A stretch of DNA of 64,000 nt from Buxus sempervirens (lineage: Eukaryota > Streptophyta > Magnoliopsida > Buxales > Buxaceae), in contig OX387186.1 of the NCBI GenBank assembly GCA_947561395.2, positions 4,742,835 through 4,806,834 on the forward strand, read 5' to 3'. Both the position numbers and the translations under genes were made by a program. Position 1 is the first letter of the stretch; each line of letters starts with the position of its first letter. This document shows, one piece after another, positions 46,613 through 60,652 of this stretch. Below the pieces are notes generated by a model that was given only the letters and a program-made list of their open reading frames with translations, was not told the DNA's origin and did not search any database.

Positions 46613-49600
46613 ATGTTCAAATCGGTCGTTTACCAGGGGAATTCTCTACTGGGGGAAGTAGAGATTTACCCTCAGAACCAGACAGTCGACATGACGAACA
46701 GGGAAATCAGGATCTCTCACTTCTCACAACCAAGTGAGAGATGTCCACCACTGGCAGTTCTTTACACTGTCACCTCTTGCGGCATTTGCTTGAAAATGGA
46801 GTCGAAGTCGGAGTCAAAGGATTCACCGTTGTTTTCATTGCACTCCTCTTGTCTCAGAGACAATAAGGTACCACTCAACTCAGTGAAAAATCAACTCACC
46901 AGAAAAATTTTCCTGTGGCGCCTTGAAGGCCCCAAAGAACTTTACACTAATGGAGAACAGTAAAAGAATCAGTGTTAACAGATAAATACTCATAATTTTT
47001 AAGGAAAGAGGTACTTACAAACTTGAGAATTCATGGTATATAAATGTCTACATTTATCTAAAGGTGGCTTTTTTTTTGGTTTGCCAAATAAAAACTTGTT
47101 TTTACAGCAAGTTTTCTAAGGTTAAAAAGATACAATATATCTTAGATATGCTCATTGTGCTTCCATTTTGATGATATAGATGTTCTTTTAACATGCTTAT
47201 GATTCAACTCAATTCTTATAATTATAGAATTTTTACTCGTTTATTTTCCTTACAAAAGTTTGTATACCTCAAATAATTGACTATGGGTGTGGCTAGGAGC
47301 AAATGCTATGTATCATCATTAAGAGCCGATATTGCAGTTAAGATCTAATTGATGACAGAGGCAATTGTTAGCACCTGAAATTTACAAACTTGGTTGAAAT
47401 GATAATAATTGTTATGGTTTAATTCTAGTTCCTATTATTCAGAGCCTAAAGATGATCAAATGGTTTAGATAGAATATGCTCTAACATGCAATTTACAGTT
47501 CATCTATAATGCTGTTTGGAACGCATCCAATTTGATAAACGCACTATATATGATTGATTGGAAGCTTTCTTTATCTTGTCTGTTATTCATGATATACTCT
47601 CCATATGATTATGAATTAAATTATGATTTGAAGATGAGCAAGGTCATGGGTTTTTTGGAACACATAACATTTGCTTCTAGCCACACCCATAGTCAATTAG
47701 GAGGTGGGGTTTGTTTTGTGTGTGGGTAGGTTTGACAATAGACCTAAGTTTTGGTATTTTTGCTTGATGTAGCAGTGCTCAAACTTGAGCCCGCATTTTC
47801 ATGTTGGCAGCCTATGGTGTTTACAATCATTCTAAGTGAAGGAATGTCCCAGAAGAATAAATTGACATTAGACTTAAACTTTGGCATTTTTCTATAAAGT
47901 GGCTACACTCAAGCAAAAAAAAAAAAATCATTTATTATTCTTGTATTGGTAATTTTCTTTTTCTTTTTCTAATATAAATGACATTCTTTTAACTATTATT
48001 ACAGTGTCTGTCTAATAATGTTATTGTCTGGTTAATATTATTGTTGGTTTCATTTTTTCTATTGTATGTGGTGTGTACCATGTGCATCAAAAGGCAAATA
48101 GTTTTTATTCATTCATAGTCCTATTTATATATTTATGATTTTTTTTAAATACTAAAAATGTGACTACTTCTTGTCTGTAGACAGCAGTGATACTGCTCGG
48201 CAATGAGGAGCTTCATTTGGTTGCCATGTCTTCAAAGAGGAACAGCGAACAATGTTCATGTTTTTGGGGATTTAATGTTGCACGAGGTCTTTATAGTTCT
48301 TGTCTTGTCATGTTGAACCTTAGATGCCTAGGCATTGTATTTGACCTTGATGAAACCCTTATTGTTGCAAACACAATGCGCTCATTTGAGGACCGAATTG
48401 ATGCCCTACAACGGAAAATAAGCACTGAAGTGGACCCTCAACGTATTTCGGGAATATTAGCAGAGGTCAAGAGGTATCAGGAAGACAAGATTATTCTCAA
48501 ACAATATGCAGAAAATGATCAGGTTATTGAAAATGGGAATGTGATCAAAGTTCAATCCGAGGTTGTTCCTGCTTTGTCTGACAACCACCAAGCAATTGTT
48601 CGTCCACTTATAAGGTTGCAAGAGAAGAACGTTATACTAACTCGCATCAATCCTATGGTTTGTATTGATACTATTCACAATTTCTGTCAGTTCCCGTTCA
48701 ACGCTTTATTTAATTTCCTGTGTTGCATTTGCAGAATCACTGTCCTCATTATCATCACTGTGATATTCATACATTCAAACGCTTATATCAACTCAGATTA
48801 CCCATGATCTGTCATGACTTAAACACGTGCTTCAACTAACCTATATTGTAGTTTATATAGAATTTCTTTTAACCTAAGCAGTTATAGTTAAATTTAGTTA
48901 CAATTCTTGTTTTCATTAAATGGATTATAATTTAGATTCTCTACCATGCATTTGGAGCATATGTAGGAGTGTCTGCACCTCCAGTGGAGGCACACCACTG
49001 ACCGATTAATACAACTTTTTTGGCTGGATGGTGCAGACACCCATACAAATGCTATGAGGTAACTACTAGTTCTATAGTAGTTGTATACTCATCAATTTTT
49101 GTACAACTTGAAGTAATAACATTCTTTGTATCTTCATAGATTCGTGATACAAGTGTTCTTGTAAGATTGAGACCTGCATGGGAGGATCTCCGGGGTTACT
49201 TAACAGCAAGAGGCCGCAAACGATTTGAGGTTTATGTTTGCACAATGGCCGAAAAGGATTATGCTTTAGAGATGTGGAGGCTTCTTGACCCTGAATCTAA
49301 TCTGATCAACTCAAAGGAACTGCTGGATCGCATTGTTTGCGTGAAGTCTGGTGAGTTCTGCAAGGATTGTTATGCTTGTGTTGCATGGTTAAATTTTTTA
49401 GATTGTTTCCACTGCTCAAAAGCTGATTGATATTTTGTCTTAGATAATTCATTGTTCTTTCCTTTTCTAAACCATTTTATGTTGCATTCAATGCTTTAGT
49501 CTTTACCCTCTATATAAAACTGAATTGCAATGATGTATACATTTTTGTATTCAGTATCTTAGTTAATTTTATTGCGTGCTATTGTGTTTAGCTCCAGAGT

Positions 49601-52600
49601 CTTTATACTCCATGTTATAATTTTTTCCTTTGTCTTGGTAATTTTATTAGATGCTTTAGTAATAAAGGCCAGAAACAATGTTGCATTTTACATGATTCCC
49701 CGTGCACACGCAGAGCCCACGCCCCGCTGCCCCCCCAACAAAAACAACATTCTTTTCCTCTTGTCCTTTTTTGTCTCTTAAATTCAGTGAAATGCCTATT
49801 CTTCACCTGCTATTGCATTCAACACTTGAGTTTTTGCCCTTTATGTTGTATTGAAATACTTTATCTTGTGAAATGATTGTTATTGATTGATAGCTGTAAA
49901 CACCACCTCCCTTTCTTTAACTAAAAGGAAAAATGGGGGAAGAAAGGAACTTTCTATCATTCTAAGCGTTAATCTTCATATTTTATCATACCTTCTCACA
50001 ATTTGACAGGCTCAAGGAAGTCATTGCTCAATGTCTTTCAAGATGGAATTTGCCATCCTAAGATGGCATTGGTGATTGATGATCGACTGAAGGTGTGGGA
50101 TGAGCAAGATCAACCTCGGGTCCATGTTGTTCCAGCATTTGCTCCTTATTATGCTCCTCAAGCTGAAGTAATATCACACGCTTCAATATAGTTGAACACT
50201 GCTCTAATTTGAAGCGAAGATACTCATTTTTATGTAGTCGTTCTTTAATAATTTGCCATTCAATGTAACTATTATCTTGTAGGCAAACAATGCAGTTCCA
50301 ATTCTTTGTGTTGCAAGAAATGTTGCTTGCAATGTTAGAGGTGGCTTTTTCAAGTAAGGAAAGACATTTTACAAGTAAATTTTAGCTGGGATCGATTTGT
50401 TTATGTCTTAGGCTATTGCTTTGAATTTGGTTTTTGGTTAATTTTTTGTTGCATTTGCTTGTGAATTTCTGTTATGTATTGTATGACCTTGTTTTATTTA
50501 TCAATATCAGAGAATATGATGAGGGCCTCTTACAGCGGATTTCTGAGGTCTTATATGAGGATGATATGAGTGATTTTCCGTCTCCTCCTGATGTGGGTAA
50601 CTATTTAATTTCAGAGGTAAATAATGACTGAAGTTTGGGTTTCTGCTGAATCACTTCTATAAAATTTTCAAAATGTATATGGTAGAATGTGAGTATTGAC
50701 TGCCAACAGCATGGAATATATGTAATATTATGCACTTAATGGGATCTCGTCAATTTTGGTCCTATCTTGAGGTTTACATTAGAAAAGAAGTAAATGTAAG
50801 TATGCAACAGCATGGCAAAATATGTATACTTTATTCAGTTAATGGGATCTTGTCAATTTTGTCTTATCCCACATATCAGAAAAAGTAAATGTAAGTACAT
50901 AAATTCTAGCGTGTATGTCATTCTTAACATTCAGAAAGATATGGTAAAAAAGTGATCCAGGAAAAAAAATAAAGGTCTCAGTTTATTGATGTTGGTGTTG
51001 ACGAATTTTAGCTTTGGCACAGCTATCCATCCAGTATGCTATTTGTTTGTTGCCTATGGTGTATCAGATGTTTTCAGTAGTGTCTTTCTTAATACAATTG
51101 CATCGATTGTTGTTTAGGATGATGCTTCTATTTCAAATGGGAACAACGACCCACTTTCTCTTGAGGGAATGGCAGATGATGAAATTGAAAGAAGGTCAAA
51201 GGTAAATTTTTTATTGTCACTCTCGCCCTCACTGCTTATGCACTTATGCATGTGTTATAGATTCAGGGGCACCTTCATCTTGGATGCTTTAAATACAGAA
51301 GTGCCATCTCCTGTTCTATTTGTAAATTTATAGTGGTTCATGATTCGTGTCCTCTATAAGCCTTCTTTTTTATTTATTGGTTTATTCTTTACTCATTCAT
51401 CCAGGATGCAATTCCAGCTTCTTCCATATTAAGGAGTCTTGATCCAAGGGTTGCCCCTTCTTTCCAATATGCGGTGGCATCTTCATCAAGCTCTCTTCCA
51501 CCACCAACATCTCAAGGATCATTAACCTCTTTTCCCACTAACCAGTTTCCCCAGGTGGCATCATTGGTTAAACCTTCAGGTCACATGGGTCCTTTAGAAC
51601 CTACATTGCAGGGTTCACCTGCCAGAGAAGAGGGTGAGGTCCCTGAATCTGAGTTAGATCCTGATACGAGGAGGCGGCTTCTGATATTGCAACATGGGCA
51701 AGACACGAGAGATCATGCATCAAGTGAACCTCAATTTCCAGTAAGACCCCCACTACAAGTTTCAGCCCAAACGGTTCAGTCACGTGGGAGCTGGTTTCCA
51801 GTGGAGGAAGAGATGGATCCAAGACAATTGAGTCGAGCAGTTCCCAAGGAGTTTCCTTCAGAATCAGAGTCGCTTCATTTTGATAAACACCGCTCACGTC
51901 ATCCATATTTTCCCCATGGAGTGGAGAGTTCAATTGTGTCAGATAAATCTCCTCATGAAAATCGTAGATTACGTAAAGAGGTAGTTGGTGATTGTCTAAA
52001 CTTTCTGTAGGCTCTAGCTTGATACTAAAAGATTGTATGGAATTGCTGTAATTGATGAGGCATAATGATTGGAAGGATTGTTCATTTGCAGGCACAACAT
52101 GGTGATGGTCGATTGAGATTAAACCATTCTCTTTCAACTTATCATTCTTCCTCAGGTAGGCCTGGACCGAGTTGTACTGGTTTGTCAATATGGCAGCTCA
52201 TCCAAAAGATTTGCTGTAAAGTTGTCATTTTATTCCATCTTTTTAATGATCCTTATGTTATGCATACACAATGGATTTATGCAGTGACCTTTAGACAGAC
52301 ATTTGGAAAACATATCCTTTGTGGACAAGTTATAATAAAATTTTGCTTAGAAACCTGAGGTGATGCCCTTGGGCAGAAACACGTTTAAGATTTGAATTAG
52401 CAGTTCCTTGTCATACATGGATGGTTAAAACTACTTCGGGCTCTTAGCCACAAATCTCTTTTAGTGAGATCAGTAGTTCTGGAACCTTCTGCCTGATCAT
52501 GTCATGGGCTGGTGGATGATTGCAGATGTTGAACAATTTTAGGCACAGAAAATCTTCTCTCTTTTACTTAAATATGTTTGGTTTTTAACTGATGCATCTG

Positions 52601-55600
52601 CTTTATTCTCTGATTGATATATCTCAAGATCATGCTTGTGCTTACTTGATATGACTGTGGTGCTTTTATTCTGTGGAATGTAATTATCTGTTCTGAAAAG
52701 TTGTTAGTCTAATCTATATCAAAAGAGGAAAAAAGAAAGTAAAAAAAAAAATGGAATCTCAAATTGAAGATTCTGTCGCTGATGCAGTGTAATCCTGGAC
52801 TTCACATGTTAGATTGTTTCAGAGTTGTGATGTAGGTGTTGAAGATGAAAGAAGAGATGCCAATACACCTAATTTAACATTATGTATCCTCTGATGCGAG
52901 GGTGAGACTTGATGCAAACTACCAAATGATGCTCTACTCACCAATTGTGTGAGCTGATAATGTTGATTTGGTGTCTTGTTCATGTCAAGAGCTGATGGTG
53001 CCATTTGTCCTTAGATACATCATATATGTAGAAGAAGTATTTTGCAACTCCAGCATGCTAGTTTAGTTGTGGGGATATATTTTCGGAAAATATGAATCCT
53101 TAGGAGTTATTACGTTTTTATCACTCCTTATTCTACATATTGAAGAAAAAGAAGCTTGTTTCTTCATCTTGAAATATGGTCTTTTAAGAGGGCCTAAGTG
53201 ACAGCTGGTTTAGGCCTAATTTGGCGTTGATTTTGGGAACTCTTTCCGTGGCTTCGAATGAATTCCAAGGCTTAGAATGAGCTCCTGTCATAAAACAGTT
53301 GTATGGTTATAATTTGGGAATAGTTTTCCCCAAATGATTTTTAAAAAATGCACTATAGAGAGAAATCACCCCTAGGCCCGTTTTTGGATTTTGAAAACTC
53401 ATCTTGCTAAAACGTGGTGGCATGCTTACATTATTTAAAAACTTTGACGGATATACTTGAAACTTGTTCTAAAGACTTCCTTACATGACAAGGTTAGACT
53501 TGGTCATTTATGAAAAGTTCTTTTAAGTTAAACCAATAGCAAAGTTGTAATATTTATAACCTCTACAAGAATGAAACATTCTTCTGCAAACATCAAACCC
53601 AACTTCTCGTTAACTTGCGCAAACTCATTTGGGGAAGGAGTACCAAACAAGGCCTTATTTGTTGATCTTTGTTTCACCATACACACCTACACAAAACATA
53701 TTATATATATATATATATATATATGATTGATATGATATTATATACTGTGGGGCTTATGAATACTCCAAACTGGATTTGGAGCGTTTCTGTAAGTCATATA
53801 AGATCTTTGATTCTCTTTCATCTCCTATAAAAACAGCCTTCGGTATTTTCTTCTCACAGGTCTGGGTAAAATAAATCTGCTGTGTTACTTGAACTTTCTT
53901 TGTGTGTGAATGTATATTTATTCTTTTTGGATTTGGAATGTTTCCATGAATGATCCGTGATTGGCTTGAGTTATTGATGGCTTAATATCTCTTTTATTCA
54001 ATTGTTTTTACTTACGCGTTAGATTTTTATTCACAGGTGAGGAGATGCCTTTGGGCCGATCGTCATCTAGCAAACGGGATCTTCACTTCGAATCTGGACG
54101 AGGTACCCCTCCATATCAAAAAACACCTGTTAGTGTTCTCCAAGAAATTGCTGTCAAATGTGGAACTAAGGTATCAGACAGTGGCTGTAAGCTTCATGTG
54201 AATATTCATTTTTTTCATGCGATGTCTAACTTCAATTTTTTTCTTTCTTTTGTTTTTTTTCATTTCTGCAATGATAACTGTAGGTGGAATTCAGGCCAGC
54301 TTTAATTGCTAGCATGGAACTGCAGTTCTCAGTTGAGGTTATTTTGAGCTCTGGACTATGATTAATGTTGCAATTCTACAATTGGCTCTCAAAGTGTACA
54401 ATATTTTCTTCTGTGGTTATTATGATTGCTATGATGTTGGGACCGTCTGTGATGCTCCAATCTTGGAGATCCCAAAAGGTCAAAATATAACCTGTCCAGA
54501 TATTAAGGACTGACTGTTCACGACATATACCAATTTTTTTGTGGGTGTATTGGTTTGTTCTCTGGGTGATTGTCTTCTCTTGGTCTTTTTTTTCATTTTT
54601 AAGAAAAGACTCTGGAGTTTGGACATTATGATCATCCAATCTGTTGCTTTTTGGCCTTATCCTCTGTTGGGATACTAAATCCCTTACACACCAGATACTT
54701 CCAGATTATAATTACAACATACAGTGTTTTTATTTAGATAAATGCTTTAACATCTACCTTCCAACTTCAAGGGTTTGTAGATTTGAGTGCCTTTTTTGTT
54801 CTCTTGCATTTATATTGAGTTCTTACCCCTTTGGGTTTTTATGTCTCATATTATCTTTCTTCCTTGCCATAGTTTAATCTCATCTGTGTTTTGCTGTTTG
54901 GCTTCACATGTCATTTGTTTTTATCATCTCTCCGGGTGGCAAAGAGGAAGTTGAGCTAGGTTTTTATTTCTTAATTTTAGACTGAATAGCATCTGCATTG
55001 ATCATTGGTTTTCTTCCTTTTTATTTCTTAATTTGGTGCTTCTGTTAGGTTTGGTTTAATGGAGAGAAAATTGGTGAGGGAACTGGTAAAACAAGGAAGG
55101 AAGCACAGCTTCAGGCTGCAGAATGTTCTATTATGAATTTGGCCAGTAAGGGAACAATCAACTCTATTTCCTTCATTTTTTATTAAATAATAATTTGCTG
55201 CTGCTTATTAAGCAAGTTTAATCATGCCTTCTAGTTGTAGTTCATACTTAATAATTTTGTCATCTATCTAATTTTGTGTAATTTCCATGCCTCTTGATTC
55301 TATGTTTGAGTGAAGTATGTTAAATTGGCATTCTAGTATCCATCTCAGATGCTAAACCTAATATGACAAAAGTGCCTTGTATGTGTGTACACGCGAACGC
55401 ACGTGTAGCTGTCGGGTCACAAACATGAATTTTCTTCCACAATTCTAACATGTAAAAGCTTTTATCTTATATTAGATTTTGTGCTTTTGAATCTTTTATG
55501 ATGAACTTCATCCCAATTCTCTTTACTATTTCTTTATCCTATTCTGGTTTTCAACTTTCAATGACTACTGTTTTTTTACAGGCATGACAATGGTTCTCTG

Positions 55601-58600
55601 TATGATACATCCTCGCAGATGCCTTTTCTTTTAGCTTTCTTAGTCTTTCTGCCCATTTGTCTTAACATCTTCATCTTGGTTAGACTCGTCATGTGTTTCT
55701 TGGTTGCTCAAAATTTTGGTCAATATATCATTGCTTGTCTAAGATCATTGGTTGTATGAAATTTTCTTATACTAGTTTCTGCTTGAATTCAATGCACTGA
55801 TAATACTACAATCTGGAAGCACCTCTCTACGCAAGCCATCCAGCTCAAAAAACTTCGTTCACCAGTCTTCTCTACGTGCCCATCTTTATGCGTGATTGAT
55901 CTAGAATGTGACTGAATTTGGCATTTTCATGACTCTTTCCTCTTAATATTATGACTTATGATTTCTCTTTTTGTTTTTAGTGAAGTTACATTATCTGCTT
56001 TAGTTTGGTCTACCAGCATCACATCATCTACAAGGAACATACATCAATGAACCTACTCATTGACGCATTTTTCAATTGATATATAATCAATGAAAGGGAT
56101 AAGGGCTCATTAATGACCAAATTCATTGATCCTATCACCAGAATGTTCTTGACGTCCCATTAGTTAATGCTCCATCTTATGGGTCAGTCATGATGCTTGA
56201 AATTATTGTTTGCCGTTGTCAAAACCCATTCGTTTCATTCTTTAGGCATTCTACTAGTTGTTTTTCGGAAATCAACGATTACTGTTTAATGGTCTTTTCT
56301 TGGAATTTCTCAACTGACAAAGAAAAAAATAACCTTAATGGTCAGGAGAAAACAAACTGGTCTTTTGATGCTCATGTTATTTGTTTTCAGTGTTCTCCAT
56401 CAATCTCTCCTATAATATTGCATATAATACTAGTTTCACAGTATTTGGAGTAACTTTTGAGATATCTTGTTTGTTCTACTCCAAGTGTCCTGCATCTTCT
56501 TAGCCTTTATTGTGTCTTCCAGTTGGCAGGTTCTTTTCGATTCAGTTACCCTGATCCTACACACATTATATGTTTTGTTGGATAGGCAATAAAATATTTC
56601 AGTGAAAAAATATAAAATAGAGGTACTAAATAAGAGTGCTAAATCAAGACAAGAACTGCAATTGGACCATATTAATATGTTTGACCAGTATATGATGTCT
56701 TCAAAACGCTAAAATTCACCTAGTATAAGCTCTCTGTGAATTATTCATTCCATTAATTCAGGAAATACCGTTCCACGTTCATCTTTCTTTGGTCTCTTAA
56801 TCCTTTGCCAGAATTCTCTGACCTTTGCTTTTAGTGCTGAATCTAATACATTGTCAATATATTCTCCAATTAATACTCTACTAAATATTGGAGTTTTTAC
56901 TGATCTCTTTGTTTTGAGAACCAAATGTCATTATGTTTTGGATTGCTGATAACAGTTGCGGTGAGACTGTCTGACTTGCTGCTTTCTGTTTTCTTCTTAA
57001 TCTATGTAACATTTTTTTTTATTTATTTTTATTTTAAGGTAGCTTCTCATGCACCTTTCATTTACCTGGATAAATGCTCTTTACACAGTGGCTGATGCTC
57101 AAAACAAACCCCAACCACACACAAACACAACAAGAAACCCCCACAACAAAAGGGAAAAAATTGCGCATTACAATGATTCCCATTGGCTATTTTTTAGGGC
57201 TTTTCTTTTTGGCATGCTTCTTGGTGATTCTAACCATCTTGGACAATGTTTTTGCAGATAAGTATGTATCACATGTAAAGCCTGATTCTAGCTCTACACA
57301 AGGGGATTTGGAAAAACTTTCAGCAGATGGTTTTTCAAATGATTTAAGTTCGTTTGGGCATCAACAATCTCCCGAGGAGGACTCCATGCCACTTTCAACT
57401 ACATCTGAGCCATCCAGGCTTCTGGATTCAAGGCTGGAGAGTTCCAGGAAATCCAGTGATTCAGTTTCAGCCCTGAAGGACTTGGTAAGGACCAACATGT
57501 TGGTTTTGAAGTTACCCTTACGTTGTGTGTCTAATATGTCGTATGTTGCAATCTGGTATTTAACCTGCCAATGATTTTTCAGTGCTTACTGGAGGGTACT
57601 GGTGTAGTTTTTCGAGCTCAGCCTCCATTTTCTGCAAGTTCCATGCAGAAAGGTGTAATACATGCACAGGTCAGAAGTTTGCAGCATAATTTTTTTTTAA
57701 TGATATAAGAGACATTTGAATATGATCTTCTCGTGGTTCCTTTAAATGCTTACACGGTCACATGACTCTGTTTGTCTGTCCAGTACATAGACTGTGTCCC
57801 CTCGGAAACGGATGAGATTTTTCCGTTTATCTTTTCCTTTTTCCTTTAAAATTCTAGGGAAAGCATTGATTGGAGAACCTGATTAGATAAAGAGGAGTTT
57901 AGAAAGCTAGCATAAGAATTTTTATTTTATTTTATCTCATTTAATTTTGTACTTTTCTGCTTGAGAAATAATTAATTAACTAAATTACAATTTTAACCAG
58001 CACTATTTCAGAGATGATATACCAGTTTAGAAAAGAGGATCTTACAAAATAATTTTTAGTTTTTATTTTTATCTTGCTGTAATTGAATCTGCAATACTTT
58101 TTAACCATCACTGTCTTAGAGATGATATACCAGTTTATATGCCTTGATCTGTTCATGTAGAGTGTAAATGAATAAAATAATTCCAATTCTGCCATTTATA
58201 TGATATTTGTTTAAATTTGATCTTCAGTTGTGGATGGATGCACCATTTTCAATGGAATTTCATTGTTTTCCACTTAGTTATCATGCTTGGACCCATGTTG
58301 TAGGTTGAAATTGGAGGAGAGGTCTTTGGTAAGGGCATCGGATCAACATGGGATGACGCTAAGATGCAGGTATTGTGCCTTTTCGTTTTCATTTTTTATT
58401 TTGATGCATCCTATGGACACTTTTTTCCCCATCTGATTTAAAGATCTGGCATGCCCTTATTCGTTTAGGCTGCTGAAGAGGCCCTTGGAAATCTAAAGTC
58501 TATACTAAGCAAACGTCCAGATTCTCCAAGGTTGGTAATTTGACATGCAAAGGGTTCTTGATGGATATTACTTTTTCTCCTTTAAAGTTTCTCTTTTTTG

Positions 58601-59703
58601 TTGGTATCGGAAGTTTCAAGATTTATTCTTATTACCCCAGGTTTTAGGGTAAGATCATAATCAACTCAGTCCCAAAAATCTTGTAGCAATTTCAGCTTCC
58701 CAAAAATATGTTTCCTCCTAATCCAGTGTATGTGTCCAGTATCAATGCTTGATGGAAAGCAAATGTACCCTCATGTGAGCAGAGGTGAGGAAGGATGAAA
58801 GTAAATAAAAAAATGCTGTGAATTGGGGAAAGACTTGATAGACCTCCTCATAAGCATAGACATGGCCTTTCAACTAATAATACGCATAATTCAACTGGTG
58901 GATGAACACTTTGATGGGCTCTGCCTAAAATCGGAAGCTCAACTTTAACCCTCTAGGTTACAAACTTCTCCAAACTAGTGACTTCATTTTCAAACTGGAG
59001 ATAGAAGTTCAACATCTAAAGACAAATGAGAGAAGTTGCCATCCTCTTTTTTCACTTGGAAAATGGGCTGTCCACTGAACAGTTGACATCACTGGGTTAT
59101 GCACCATTTTCATGATTGGATTGAAGTGTTATTGGTGTTTTAACTGAGATGTGGTATCGATGCCCGACTCTCAAGTGAATGCATATATAGGACATAAAAA
59201 TATATATTAAAGAAATGAAAAATGAAGACAATCTGTGACTTTGGCCTGCTTGAGGTTTAAAAATTTAAGGATTCTGCCTAACGAATGCTACAGATCTTTC
59301 TCATACGGATCTTTTATCAAACAAAGTCATTGCAGCTTAGGGGCTTGTTGTAATAGCTCAAAGCTGTATAGGAATTAGAAAGGAGTACAGTTATGTTCCA
59401 GTGTACTGTATCTTTTAAGGTTTGGTTACTTCTACAAAAATCAAAATATGAACAATATCTAAGTTTTGGTTAGTTATCCTTCTGGTTGTTTTCTCGTCTG
59501 ATCAGGTTCTTTTTCCCTCTATTCTAATTTGGGTATTCCCTATCCTTTTTTTCAAGCTTTCTTATTCGGTGTGTCTAATGTTGTCACTTATCAGGTCCTT
59601 GCAAGTGATGCCAAGTAAACAGATGAAAACAGAGATCCCGCAAGTATTGCATCGGGTGCCATCATTTGCCAGATATTCCAAGAATGCCCCTCCTGTGCCT
59701 TGA
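46613..59703 (+). CDS. CPL1: CPL1/FRY2-type RNA polymerase II CTD phosphatase with two dsRBDs
   Basis: Seventeen exons encode 945 residues: 46613-46867, 48181-48657, 49140-49350, 50010-50167, 50283-50353, 50511-50616, 51118-51201, 51405-51980, 52092-52155, 54037-54170, 54284-54337, 55049-55145, 57258-57484, 57583-57669, 58304-58369, 58469-58530, 59595-59703. All junctions are GT-AG and phases close. The FCP1-type phosphatase motif is FDLDETL at 139-145 (Asp140, Asp142), with later blocks [20 protein letters not shown] and [21 protein letters not shown] conserved Pro/Glu patch [20 protein letters not shown] follows. dsRNA-binding domains lie at about 697-763 and 836-905, then a basic tail. Arabidopsis CPL1 is nuclear, dephosphorylates the Pol II CTD at Ser5, and acts with HYL1/SE/DCL1 in miRNA processing and stress-gene repression. 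The dsRBD-encoding exons are separated by long introns with repeat debris. The gene is intact. Confidence 0.95.
48957..49052. mobile_element. Small MITE-like inverted repeat in CPL1 intron 2
   Basis: The left arm GCATATGTAGGAGTGTCTGC is mirrored at the right by GCAGACACCCATACAAATGC, about 96 bp in all. The interior has nested palindromes such as CCTCCAGTGGAGG. No clear target duplication. Confidence 0.6.
50704..50900. repeat. Two-copy tandem duplication in CPL1 intron 6, about 100-bp unit
   Basis: Both copies contain CAACAGCATGG, ATATGTA, TTAATGGGATCT, GTCAATTTTG and AGAAAAAGTAAATGTAAGTA-type sequence. Intronic. Confidence 0.8.
53702..53724. repeat. (TA)n microsatellite in CPL1 intron 9
   Basis: Perfect TA run in a 1.9-kb intron that otherwise shows no recognised feature. 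Confidence 0.85.
55975..56170 (-). mobile_element. Decayed LINE reverse-transcriptase fragment, antisense, in CPL1 intron 12
   Basis: Minus-strand translation gives [16 protein letters not shown], corresponding to the RT catalytic block usually read as CMLFADDIVLVDETR. Just upstream in the same strand is an SALIPFID-like remnant of the SALSPYLF block. The catalytic FADD has become LVDD, and a stop precedes it, so the copy is dead. Confidence 0.6.
57991..58140. repeat. Local duplication in CPL1 intron 14, about 107-bp period
   Basis: TTTTAACCAGCACTATTTCAGAGATGATATACCAGTTTA and a close variant recur 107 bp apart. No function seen. Confidence 0.7.
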
Positions 59704-60628
59704 GTTCAACAACCAATACACTACTTTATTTTCTGGTGGGAGCTTATTGAAGCATCAGATTAATGCATTTCACATGAGGCAAAGGTTTTTGAGATCCAGG
59801 AACACTAATTCACTGCTAGCCTTTGAGATTGTGTAAGACATGATTCCTCATGAAGCCGAAACAGCTTGGATGGGTCTTAGACAGAGAAGAAACTTAACAG
59901 AATCTAATGGTCACTGCCAAGTTTCTGCAGTTCCAACCAAGTTTAAAATTTTTTTACTATGGGCAAGGTGGCTTTGAGGAAGATGTACATGAAGAGCTTC
60001 AGCGATAGTGGATTTTTTTCCTCGACGTGTTGCAGCTTCATGATTCCCCACTTTTACCTGATAAATGCCATGGGTATTTTGAGTGCACAGGTTTGCAGAG
60101 GTTTCACTTATTCTTGTTCTAAATTTGATGTTTATCTAGGGAGCACAGATTTGGATGTTGGTGGAGGGTAGCATTTGGTTTTAGGCTCAGATGCACTTGT
60201 CATTTGTCATAAGCTTATAAAGGTTATTTCGAAGACCTGTGATCAAGAATCAGAAAGAGGGAAGCCTATGCTTCACATCAAGGGATTAGGAGCATCTCTG
60301 AATGGAATCCCATTTTTGTCTTGGAGGTTCATCCCTCTGTTGCAATTATGATTGAGTTTCACTATGTATTAGAAGAAAAAAATCTATTATTGGCAGTATT
60401 ATATGGTTTCAAGGACTGATGTTGTTGAACCTGTAAACCAGGTTAATTGAATCAAGCTGTTATAATACAATCGTTTCACTTGTTTATGCCCTGGCAAATC
60501 CAAATCCGTGGAAAAAAAAGGATGAATTATGAAACGTGAACATTTACCGAACCATTTGGTCATTTTGCATTTTCTTTTGGGTCGCCTGGGTAATTTACGA
60601 CTTCCATTTAATAAACACTAGCAGAGCC

Positions 60629-60652
60629 CACGTGCAGTACTGCACGCACGTG
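60629..60652. promoter_or_regulatory. Palindrome with two G-box cores
   Basis: CACGTGCAGTACTGCACGCACGTG is a near-perfect inverted repeat with CACGTG at each end, about 400 bp before the clathrin light chain start. G-boxes bind bZIP and bHLH factors. It may equally be part of a mobile element terminus. Confidence 0.4.

Noticed and set aside
49572-49781. Hydrophobic 69-codon ORF in CPL1 intron 3
   Set aside because: The real exons splice around it in phase; the T-rich intron explains the hydrophobic reading.
51601-52188. 195-codon minus-strand ORF opposite CPL1
   Set aside because: Antisense shadow of a real exon and part of an intron; no family resemblance.
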